Of a stretch of 64,000 nt of DNA, positions 27,701 through 35,308 are shown piece after piece; within the stretch, counting starts at the first letter, position 1; each line of letters opens with the position of its first letter. A program made the translations under genes and the position numbers. This stretch comes from LZORAL124-50-18 sp051208045 (GTDB lineage Bacteria > Pseudomonadota > Gammaproteobacteria > Pseudomonadales > Oleiphilaceae), in NCBI GenBank assembly GCA_051208045.1, contig JBPJFY010000001.1, forward strand, positions 930,001 to 994,000, written 5' to 3'. Below the pieces are notes generated by a model. It made no database searches, had not been told where the DNA came from, and was given only the letters and a program-made list of their open reading frames with translations.

Positions 27701-28635
27701 GGTCTCGCACCAGCTATGAAGTGCAGGCATTACGTGATAATGCGGAATGTGCCAAAGAGGAGTTTGATGCGTTGGCGGATCAGACCAATCCCGGATTGAA
27801 TGCCTCGGTCAGTTTCGATATTAATGAAGATCTGGTTGCACCGTATGTGAACCTAGGCAAACAGCCCCGGATCGCAGTGTTGCGCGAGCAGGGCGTCAAT
27901 GGCCAGGTGGAGATGGCGGCTGCCTTTACGCAGGCCCGTTTCGAGGCGGTAGATGTGCACATGAGTGACATCATTTCCGGGCGCGTTTCCCTCGCGGACT
28001 TCAAGGCGCTGGTGGCGTGTGGGGGCTTCTCATACGGTGATGTGCTTGGTGCCGGAGAGGGCTGGGCGAAATCGATTCTGTTCAACTCTCGGGCTCGGGA
28101 CCAGTTTGCCGCATTTTTTCAGCGCGAGGATACGATTGCACTTGGCGTGTGTAACGGCTGTCAGATGATGTCTAACTTGCGTGAAGTGATTCCAGGTACG
28201 CAGTATTGGCCGCACTTTGTACGCAACAAGTCTGAGCAGTTTGAGGCGCGGGTATCTCTGGTTGAAGTGCAGGAGACCGACTCCCTGTTTTTTGCGGGAA
28301 TGGCGGGCACCCGGATACCCGTCGCTGTCGCGCACGGGGAAGGGCGAGCCGAGTTTCATGATGATGCGCATCTGGCTGCTGCATTGCAACCCGGTCGTGT
28401 GACGCTGAAATACGTCGATAATTACGGTAAGCCAGCGGCCTTGTACCCGGCGAATCCGAACGGGACGCCCGAAGGGGTGACCGGGTTGACCAGTGACAAC
28501 GGACGATTCGCTATCATGATGCCGCACCCGGAACGGGTGTATCTGGCGTATCAGAATTCCTGGCGTCCGGATCACTGGACCGGTAATGCTCCCTGGTTCC
28601 GTTTGTTCCAGAATGCACGCGTCTGGTTTGGCTGA
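24736..28635 (+). CDS. purL: Phosphoribosylformylglycinamidine synthase
   Basis: 1299 aa, the large single-chain form of gammaproteobacteria. It converts FGAR to FGAM using ATP and glutamine in de novo purine synthesis. Order: N-terminal PurS-like and linker region, two AIRS-type ATP-binding domains ([23 protein letters not shown] near residue 300; [11 protein letters not shown] near 770), and a C-terminal glutaminase with the nucleophile Cys in GVCNGCQMM and the His/Glu of MPHPER. AGGAA lies upstream of the ATG. It forms a single-gene transcript with a terminator. No PurR-like operator was recognised before it. Confidence 0.97.
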   Translation: [1299 protein letters not shown]

Positions 28636-28655
28636 TTTTTAGTGCCTTGTTGAGC

Positions 28656-28690
28656 AAAACCCGGCAGCGATCTCGTTGGCCGGGTTTTTT
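28656..28690. terminator. Bidirectional terminator between purL and the ART-like gene
   Basis: Arms AAAACCCGGC and GCCGGGTTTT pair perfectly over 10 bp around a 13-nt loop and end in a T tract on the plus strand. It lies 20 bp after purL and just after the stop of the convergent gene at 28697, so it can serve both. Confidence 0.85.
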
Positions 28691-28696
28691 ATTGCC

Positions 28697-29260
28697 CTAT
28701 TCTGACAGAACGGAAAGATACTCTGCGGGGATATCCTGGTCGATGTAGGCCATTCCGAGATGGGTCAGGTAGGCCATGCGATCCGCTTTCATCAAATCGA
28801 TTTCCGGCAGATTCACCTGGCTCCGTTCGGCGGCTGCCATCAGATAGTCGATGTAGTGTTTCCCTTCGTCAATCATCAGCAAGCTGGCCGCGCCGACGTC
28901 AGGCCGGACCTGCGCATTCAACGCTTCCGGCAGCGTCAGCTCGATCACCACTGGCTGCTCGTCTGTGGCAAAGCGCTGGCTTCTTACCTTGGCTGTTTGT
29001 GTGGCCCAGTAATACGCCAGTTCCTTGCTCTGGGACAGAAACACCGGCTCAATCGACTCGCTGTAGTCCTTGTTACCGATGGTCGCCATCGCTTGTTTTG
29101 TGGCTTGCTGGGCTGCCTGATCGCCGGAACGTCGAAGTCCGTCAGCGAGAATGGCTTTTATCAGCGCTGAAGAGGTGCCGTGGTACCATCGGTTGGATGT
29201 TTCAATGCCCTGGTCGCTGAACAGCGTCTCTGCGTCTTGAAGGTAGATAGGGGTGTTCAT
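28697..29260 (-). CDS. Small protein resembling ADP-ribosyltransferases
   Basis: 187 aa, no signal peptide. I do not recognise a named family. Residues 20-115 carry a pattern seen in ADP-ribosyltransferase folds: WYHGTSSALIKAILADGL (the H-G-T strand and helix), then VFLSQSKELAYYWA (the middle strand with Ser and a following aromatic helix), then VVIELTLPEAL. The third catalytic position is not obvious; DEGKHYIDY and LPEIDLMKAD are candidates. AGGAG about 9 bp before the ATG at 29260 supports this start over the longer frame to 29281. It lies between purL (convergent) and aceA (upstream, same strand, separated by a terminator). Confidence 0.6.
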   Translation of the reverse strand: MNTPIYLQDAETLFSDQGIETSNRWYHGTSSALIKAILADGLRRSGDQAAQQATKQAMATIGNKDYSESIEPVFLSQSKELAYYWATQTAKVRSQRFATDEQPVVIELTLPEALNAQVRPDVGAASLLMIDEGKHYIDYLMAAAERSQVNLPEIDLMKADRMAYLTHLGMAYIDQDIPAEYLSVLSE

Positions 29261-29283
29261 GATTGTACGTCTCCTGCACATAT

Positions 29284-29312
29284 AAAAAAAGCGACCCGAA
29301 AGTCGCTTTTTT
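29284..29312. terminator. Terminator after aceA
   Basis: GCGAC and GTCGC arms flanked by runs of A and T (about 11 paired bases in all) around a 6-nt loop. It lies 26 bp beyond the aceA stop and 24 bp before the ART-like gene. The A/T flanks let it work in both directions. Confidence 0.82.
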
Positions 29313-29337
29313 ACACAGCTAGCTAGCCAGCTTCAAA

Positions 29338-30927
29338 TTAGAACTGGTTAGAAGTGTTCTTCGCGCCGCCTGCTTTCAGGGCGTTCTCACCAGCATAGTA
29401 CTCTTTGTGGTCGTCGCCCAGGTCAGAACCGGCCATGTTCTGGTGCTTAACGCAAGCGATACCCTGACGGATCTCTTTACGCTGAACGCCAGCCACATAA
29501 CCCAGCATGCCTTGCTCGCCGAAGTACTCTTTCGCCAGATTGTCTACAGACAATGCCGTGGTGTGGTACGTTGGCAGCGTGATCAAGTGGTGGAATACGT
29601 TCGCTTCACGAGAAGTATCCGCCTGGAAGGTCTTGATGCGTGCATCTGCAGCTGCAGACAGCTCTGAATCGTCGTACTCTGCAGACATCAGGTTGTCACG
29701 GTCGTAGGCAGAAACGTCTTTGCCTTCTGCTGCCCATGCGTCATAGGTCTGCTGACGGAAGTTCAGTGTCCAGTTGAAAGAAGGTGAGTTGTTGTACACC
29801 AACTTTGCATTCGGGTGAACTTTACGCACATCATCCATCATGCCTTTGATTTCGTGTACGGTCGGAACCGCAGTTTCGATCCACAACAGGTCTGCGCCGG
29901 CATTGATTGCTTCGATACAGTCAAATACGCAACGCTGATGACCCGTGCCAGGGCGGAACTGATACAGACCGGAAGGCAGACGCTTGGGACGTACCAGCTT
30001 GCCACCACGGTTGATCACAACATCGCCTTCAGCCATGTCAGCTACGTCAACTTCTTCCACATCCAGGTAAGAGTTGTATACGTCGCCTTGATCGCCTGGC
30101 TCTTTCACTACCGCGATTTCTTTGGTCAGGCCAGCACCTTCAGAGTCGGTACGTGCCACGATGATTCCGTCGTCAACACCCAGCTCAAGGAACGCGTAAC
30201 GCAGTGCGCGCAGTTTGGCGTGGAAATCGTTGTGAGGAACCGTTACCTTACCGTCCTGGTGGCCACACTGCTTCTCGTCAGCCACCTGGTTTTCGATCTG
30301 CAGTGCACAGGCACCGGCTTCGATCATTTGCTTGGCCATCAGGTAAGTGGCTTCCGCGTTACCGAAACCAGCGTCGATGTCAGCAATAATTGGCACAACG
30401 TGAGTTTCGTGGTTGTCGATCTGAGACTGGATCTCTGCTTCTTTTGCAGAATCGCCAGCTTCACGTGCCTTGTCCAGTGCGCGGAACAGGCCGCCCAGCT
30501 CACGTGCGTCTGCTTGACGCAGGAAGGTGTACAGCTCTTCTACCAGAGAAGCAACCGCTGTTTTCTCGTGCATGGACTGGTCAGGCAGAGGACCGAAGTC
30601 AGAACGCAGCGCAGCAACCATCCAGCCAGACAGGTACAAGTAGCGACGTTCGGTAGAACCGAAGTGCTTCTTGATGGAGATCAGCTTCTGCTGACCGACA
30701 AAACCGTGCCAGCAACCCAGAGACTGAGTGTACTTGGTTTTGTCTTTGTCGAATTCTGCCATGTCACGACGCATGATCGCTGCCGTGTATTTCGCAACGT
30801 CCAGACCGGTTTTGAATTTGTTTTGAACGCGCATGCGTGCAGCAAATTCCGGGTTGATCGCATTCCAGGTAGAGCCTGCAGCTTCAGTGACTGCCGCAAC
30901 AGCTTTGATTTCGTCTTGGTATGACAT
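29338..30927 (-). CDS. aceA: Isocitrate lyase (large form)
   Basis: 529 aa. It splits isocitrate into glyoxylate and succinate, the first step of the glyoxylate shunt, and allows growth on acetate and fatty acids. The catalytic loop appears as DEKQCGHQDGK (the Cys-Gly-His signature), with the metal/substrate-binding IADIDAGFGNAEATYLM and QIENQVADEKQ. It is the long class found in Pseudomonas, Marinobacter and relatives, about 95 residues longer than E. coli AceA. The ATG at 30927 has CGAGGA 9 bp upstream. No glyB/aceB or aceK gene is adjacent. The sequence is GC-moderate and strongly codon-biased, as expected for a highly expressed gene. Confidence 0.96.
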   Translation of the reverse strand: MSYQDEIKAVAAVTEAAGSTWNAINPEFAARMRVQNKFKTGLDVAKYTAAIMRRDMAEFDKDKTKYTQSLGCWHGFVGQQKLISIKKHFGSTERRYLYLSGWMVAALRSDFGPLPDQSMHEKTAVASLVEELYTFLRQADARELGGLFRALDKAREAGDSAKEAEIQSQIDNHETHVVPIIADIDAGFGNAEATYLMAKQMIEAGACALQIENQVADEKQCGHQDGKVTVPHNDFHAKLRALRYAFLELGVDDGIIVARTDSEGAGLTKEIAVVKEPGDQGDVYNSYLDVEEVDVADMAEGDVVINRGGKLVRPKRLPSGLYQFRPGTGHQRCVFDCIEAINAGADLLWIETAVPTVHEIKGMMDDVRKVHPNAKLVYNNSPSFNWTLNFRQQTYDAWAAEGKDVSAYDRDNLMSAEYDDSELSAAADARIKTFQADTSREANVFHHLITLPTYHTTALSVDNLAKEYFGEQGMLGYVAGVQRKEIRQGIACVKHQNMAGSDLGDDHKEYYAGENALKAGGAKNTSNQF

Positions 30928-30962
30928 AATGCTGAATCCTCGCAATAGAGCCTATGGATTGA

Positions 30963-30986
30963 GCCGGTGCTCGTGTGAACACCGGC
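30963..30986 (-). promoter_or_regulatory. Hairpin in the aceA leader
   Basis: GCCGGTG and CACCGGC pair perfectly (7 bp) around a 10-nt loop, about 36 nt before the aceA start. There is no T run in either direction. It could be an RNA structure or a dimeric operator; nothing in the sequence decides. Confidence 0.35.
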
Positions 30987-31143
30987 ATAAGTTAAGATGG
31001 CGCGCATTCTAACCAATTCGGGGGGATAAATGAAATATATATCGGCTATTCCCGGTATTCAGCTGGTAAATAGGTGCTAAATATCAGGCACATACAATTG
31101 TTGGTTTTTTGTAACGCAGGTGGCCAGGCTGGGCAGTGCCGCG

Positions 31144-32433
31144 TCAGGCCACGCTGTGTAAGGAACGGTTCACCATCTCTTCCGAGACCAGTACCACACC
31201 ATTGGCGGAAACATGGAATCGTTTGGCATCTTCTTCCCGGTTATAGCCGATCACCGTACCTTCGGGAATCTGGCATTTACGGTCGATGATGGCTTTGCGG
31301 ATTTTGCAATGTCTGCCCACCGTGACATCGGGGAGAATGACACAGTCTTTTAATTCGCTGTAGCTGTTTACGCGCACATTGTTGAACAGCAGGCAGTGAT
31401 CCACGGAGCCGCCGGAGAGTATGCACCCCGCGGAAACCAGTGAGTCATAGGCACTGCCACGACGGCCTTCGTCGTTGAACACAAATTTTGCCGGCGGGAG
31501 TTGCTCCTGGTAGGTCATGATCGGCCAGGTTTTATCGTACAGATTTAAATCCGGCGTCACGTCGCACAGGGAAATGTTGGCTTCGTAATAGGCATCAATG
31601 GTACCCACATCCCGCCAATAGCCCGGATTGCCTTTGTTGTCTTGAAAACGGTGCGCATACACCTGGTTTTCGCCAATGAGCGAGGGGATGATGTCTTTGC
31701 CAAAGTCGTGACTGGAGGACTGGCTGAGGGCATCCTTACTCAATAAATCATACAGAAAGTCAGCGCTGAAGACGTAAATGCCCATAGAGGCCAGCGCGAC
31801 CTTGGGATTATGGCTGCATGCGGCGGGGTGTTTGGGTTTTTCCTGAAACTGCTGAACATACCCTTCTTTGTTTGCTTCCAGTACGCCAAGTTGATTGGCC
31901 TCTTCAATGGGCACCTCGATGCAGCCGATGGTCATTTCCGCATTTTTCTCGATGTGCTCATCGATCATTTTCGAGTAATCCATTTTATAGATATGATCCC
32001 CGGCGAGAATGAGCACAAAGCGCGGTTCATGTTCCCGGATGATATCCATGCACTGGTAGACCGCATCTGCGGTGCCTTGATACCAATCATCCCGGACACG
32101 CATCTGTGCCGGTACCAGATCGATAAATTCCCCCAGTTCCGGCTTGAGAAAGTTCCAGGCCTGATTGATGTGCAGGTTGAGCGAGTGCGATTTGTACTGG
32201 GTGAGAATCGAAATCTTCCGGATCTTGGAGTTGATACAATTGGACAGCGGGAAATCAATACTCTTGTATTTGCCACCAAACGGCACGGCAGGCTTGGAGT
32301 GCCAGCGTGTCAGAGATTTGAGGCGCGTGCCGCTGCCACCCGCGAGAATAATGGCCTGGGTTTCGTCAATAGCATCACTGATGCGCGGGCGGTGATGTGT
32401 TGAACCCGTTTGGTAGTCGTCAAAATCCGACAT
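31144..32433 (-). CDS. glgC: Glucose-1-phosphate adenylyltransferase
   Basis: 429 aa. It makes ADP-glucose from glucose-1-phosphate and ATP, the committed step of bacterial glycogen synthesis. Motifs: AIILAGGSGTRLKSLT (nucleotide binding), KPAVPFGGKYKSIDFPLSN, GTADAVYQ, and ILAGDHIYKMDY with the catalytic Asp; a left-handed beta-helix forms the C-terminus. GGAG lies upstream of the ATG. No other glg gene is next to it, so the gene stands alone here, divergent from apbE. Confidence 0.95.
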   Translation of the reverse strand: MSDFDDYQTGSTHHRPRISDAIDETQAIILAGGSGTRLKSLTRWHSKPAVPFGGKYKSIDFPLSNCINSKIRKISILTQYKSHSLNLHINQAWNFLKPELGEFIDLVPAQMRVRDDWYQGTADAVYQCMDIIREHEPRFVLILAGDHIYKMDYSKMIDEHIEKNAEMTIGCIEVPIEEANQLGVLEANKEGYVQQFQEKPKHPAACSHNPKVALASMGIYVFSADFLYDLLSKDALSQSSSHDFGKDIIPSLIGENQVYAHRFQDNKGNPGYWRDVGTIDAYYEANISLCDVTPDLNLYDKTWPIMTYQEQLPPAKFVFNDEGRRGSAYDSLVSAGCILSGGSVDHCLLFNNVRVNSYSELKDCVILPDVTVGRHCKIRKAIIDRKCQIPEGTVIGYNREEDAKRFHVSANGVVLVSEEMVNRSLHSVA

Positions 32434-32637
32434 GAATTGCTCCTTGCTTGATTCAGCCTGTTTTTATTGTACTTGTTATAGTGTACTTGGGTCGCAGATG
32501 AGGTTAGCGTTACAGCGATGATCGCTGACTAACATTACTATAATATTGAGGATACCGATGAATTTTGATGCTGGTCAAATTACAACCAGATACCCCTTGG
32601 TGGGTAGTCTATGGGAAGGGAAACCTGAGAGGCGTGC

Positions 32638-33666
32638 ATGATATTGGGTGGTTATTGGTCGTGTCTGCCGCTGTTATGGCCTCGAGGTGCTTGCCTGCTG
32701 CTGTTGGCTGCCTGTGGCTGGGCCGCAAGTGCGCAGGGGGAGTGGCGATCCGCCAGTTGGCCCGGTATGGGAACGCAACTGTCTGTTGAATTGTGGGAAA
32801 CGCCCACGCACGCCTCAGGCCACCTGATCGAAGAAATTCAAACCCGGTTTGCCGCGCTGGAGCGGGTGATGAGTCGCCATGATCCCCAGGCGGAACTGCA
32901 TCACTTGAACCGCTATGCGGCTGAGCGACCCATTGCGGTTTCTCCGACGCTGATGGCTGTGATTAAGCGGTCACTCGATTTTTCTCGATTGAGTGGCGGC
33001 GCATTTGATGTGACCTTTGCTGCGGTCGGCAACGACTATGCACTTCGCAACGGCGTCCGCCCGAGCGACTCGCTGATCCGTCAACACTTGCCCGGGGTGG
33101 GGTATCGGTTCCTGCTGCTGGATGAAGCCGAGCACACCATTCGTTATCAGCATGCCCTCACGCAGATCGACCTGGGAGGCATTGGGAAAGGATTTGCGAT
33201 TGACGACGTGGTGGCTTGGCTCCGAGAACAGGGGGTTCAGCATGCGGTGGTAACCGCTGGCGGAGATACCCGGCTGCTGGGTGATCGGCGGGGGCGACCC
33301 TGGGTGGTAGGGATTCGTGATCCAAGGCAGGCGGATCGACTGGCGTTATCAATGCCATTGGCCAATGAAGCCATCTCAACCTCCGGGGACTATGAGCGGT
33401 ATTTTATTGGTGATGGCGGTGAGTGGGTGCATCATATTCTCTCGCCGGTCAGCGGGAAACCCGTGCGCGGCGTACAGAGCGTCTCCGTCATCGGGCCGGA
33501 CGCGACCTCAACGGATGCGCTGTCCACTACCGTTTTTGTGTTGGGGGTTGAGAAAGGGTTGGCGCTGATTAATCAGCTCCCCGAGTTTGAAGCGGTGGTG
33601 ATTGATGACCGGCGCAAGGTGCATTATTCGAGTGGTTTGATGGCACCCGGCGCACCAGCCCAATGA
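32638..33666 (+). CDS. apbE: FAD:protein FMN transferase (ApbE), lipoprotein
   Basis: 342 aa. ApbE attaches FMN from FAD to a Thr/Ser of exported redox proteins, in a Mg-dependent reaction. The signal peptide ends in LLAAC with lipobox Cys26, so it is probably membrane anchored in the periplasm. Family motifs are GTQLSVELW, MSRHDPQAELHHLNR, QIDLGGIGKGFAIDDVV, VTAGGDTRLLG and TSTDALSTTVFVLG. GAGAGG precedes the ATG by 5 bp. It sits at the left border of the cytochrome/beta-barrel cluster and is convergent with the Tat protein gene (16 bp between). I see no exact FMN-acceptor motif (D-x-x-S/T-G-A-T) in neighbouring proteins, so the substrate is open. Confidence 0.93.
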   Translation: MILGGYWSCLPLLWPRGACLLLLAACGWAASAQGEWRSASWPGMGTQLSVELWETPTHASGHLIEEIQTRFAALERVMSRHDPQAELHHLNRYAAERPIAVSPTLMAVIKRSLDFSRLSGGAFDVTFAAVGNDYALRNGVRPSDSLIRQHLPGVGYRFLLLDEAEHTIRYQHALTQIDLGGIGKGFAIDDVVAWLREQGVQHAVVTAGGDTRLLGDRRGRPWVVGIRDPRQADRLALSMPLANEAISTSGDYERYFIGDGGEWVHHILSPVSGKPVRGVQSVSVIGPDATSTDALSTTVFVLGVEKGLALINQLPEFEAVVIDDRRKVHYSSGLMAPGAPAQ

Positions 33667-33682
33667 TGGTGCGCTTGAGCGT

Positions 33683-35290
33683 TTACCCAATACGCCCGTT
33701 CACTACCGGCTGAAACATCACCATACTGTCGCGGCTGGCGACATTGCCCAGGCCATGTTGCGGAAACAGGGTGGCAAACTGGTTTTGTTCACCGTGCAGC
33801 GCCATGTAATTGAGCAGCACGGTTTCCACCAGCAGGTTAACGTTATTGGCGGCGGCACTGGCACTGGTTTCCACCGAAGCATCCGGGCGCATGTAGCCTA
33901 GTTGGTTTGAGCTGCCCATGAGGGTGGGTCGCCCGGTCGGGTTGTAGACGAGGAAGAAGGAGCCCGCCGTTGAGGAGTTATCACCGGTCCAGACGCCTTT
34001 GCCACGCCCGTTTTCGCTGTTGTCGATTTGTCCGTTGCTGGCCACCGAGCCATCGCTGAACACATACAGCATCAGCGGTACGCCCACCCGGGCCGCATAT
34101 TCGAGGCAGGCGCCCATGCAGCGCCCGGCGCGTAAATCCCGCAATTCGCCGGTGGCCCGTTCGCCGGTATGATAATCGTAACCGCCCATGGTAATGGTGC
34201 CCGCGCCGGCAAAGCCGTTGATCACGAGCTTCATCGCCGAGGCGGTTTTTCGAAATTCGCCATCCCCGGCGAACTCTGCATCGGTGAATATACCGGTGGG
34301 GCCGACAATGGTGGGGTCCAGTTCCGGATTCAAGGTGGCTGGATTACCGAAGCGGTCTGCAATGTCGGCACTTTTGATGTAGCCGCAGCGCACCAGTTCC
34401 TTGATCACGTCATCGGTGGAAATGCGGGTATCCACCCGTTGCAGCTTCATTTGACTGATGCGTGCAATCGCCTCCATCACGGCCACGGCGTCTTCCTGAT
34501 TGAGCAGCCCGACCAGATCGCCTACATCCACGAGGCCGGTCACATCGGCGGGCCGATCCACCTTGGTGGGGCGAACAGCGGTATCGATGAGGCTGGCTGG
34601 GGCCATGGAATTGCCGCCCGAATCACTGCTGCGAGAGCCGATCAGCGGTAACAACGCACCTTCGGCCCCGGCACGATAAATACCGTACATGGGATTGTGG
34701 GGATTGTTGCCCGTGTCGTTGTCGGAGCGTGCCGGGATGACGGCACCGTGAATGTTCTGGGCGGTCGCCACCGAGACTTTTTCGAGAATGCCCCGTAAAA
34801 ATGCACTGTCGCTGTGAAAGGCGAGTCCCAGATCGGTGTTCACAAAGTCGTTGGTGTTGGTGGCCGGATTGACGATATTCGGTACCATGTTGCCCGGCAC
34901 GCCCAGTTTGGAATATCCGGCGTTACTGAGGAAATCCAGTTGCCCGCCGGGGCCGCCCACCAGCACGTTGGAACCGGCTATGTTGGCCCCGCCCGCCAGA
35001 TCGAAGCAGAGAAACGGGATCTTTCCTGCGTCCTGAACGGCAAGGCCGCAACTGGCCTTGAGCGCTTCCAGGTCAGAGGACAAGGCAGCCTGAGCCTGTC
35101 GGGGGCTGGCGAACAGCCCAAAAATACCCGGGGTTAAAAAGGTGGCCGTACCCGCCATCAAACCCCGCGCGATAAACTCCCGTCGCGTGAGCGGGCGAGC
35201 GTGGTCTGCATGCTGTAAGGGTGCATCTACGAGTAAGGCCTGTGTGCGGGCTGGTTTTCTGCCGGGCAGGGTCGGTATCCATCGGTTCAT
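33683..35290 (-). CDS. Tat-exported DUF1501-like protein
   Basis: 535 aa. A twin-arginine signal is clear: LTRREFIARGLMAG with R36-R37, then a hydrophobic stretch and a likely cut after AQA (about residue 68). The mature part has FLCFDLAGGANIAGSN, MGGYDYHTGE, LMLYVFSDGSVASNG and SFFLVYNPTGRP, the pattern of DUF1501-like exported proteins related to sulfatase/phosphatase folds. Such proteins commonly accompany DUF1585/1588-type cytochromes, as here. It is the last gene of the leftward arm, 18 bp after the LamG lipoprotein gene. Function is unknown; Tat export suggests folding or cofactor loading in the cytosol. Confidence 0.8.
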   Translation of the reverse strand: MNRWIPTLPGRKPARTQALLVDAPLQHADHARPLTRREFIARGLMAGTATFLTPGIFGLFASPRQAQAALSSDLEALKASCGLAVQDAGKIPFLCFDLAGGANIAGSNVLVGGPGGQLDFLSNAGYSKLGVPGNMVPNIVNPATNTNDFVNTDLGLAFHSDSAFLRGILEKVSVATAQNIHGAVIPARSDNDTGNNPHNPMYGIYRAGAEGALLPLIGSRSSDSGGNSMAPASLIDTAVRPTKVDRPADVTGLVDVGDLVGLLNQEDAVAVMEAIARISQMKLQRVDTRISTDDVIKELVRCGYIKSADIADRFGNPATLNPELDPTIVGPTGIFTDAEFAGDGEFRKTASAMKLVINGFAGAGTITMGGYDYHTGERATGELRDLRAGRCMGACLEYAARVGVPLMLYVFSDGSVASNGQIDNSENGRGKGVWTGDNSSTAGSFFLVYNPTGRPTLMGSSNQLGYMRPDASVETSASAAANNVNLLVETVLLNYMALHGEQNQFATLFPQHGLGNVASRDSMVMFQPVVNGRIG

Positions 35291-35308
35291 CGTTTGTCCT
35301 CTCCCGGA

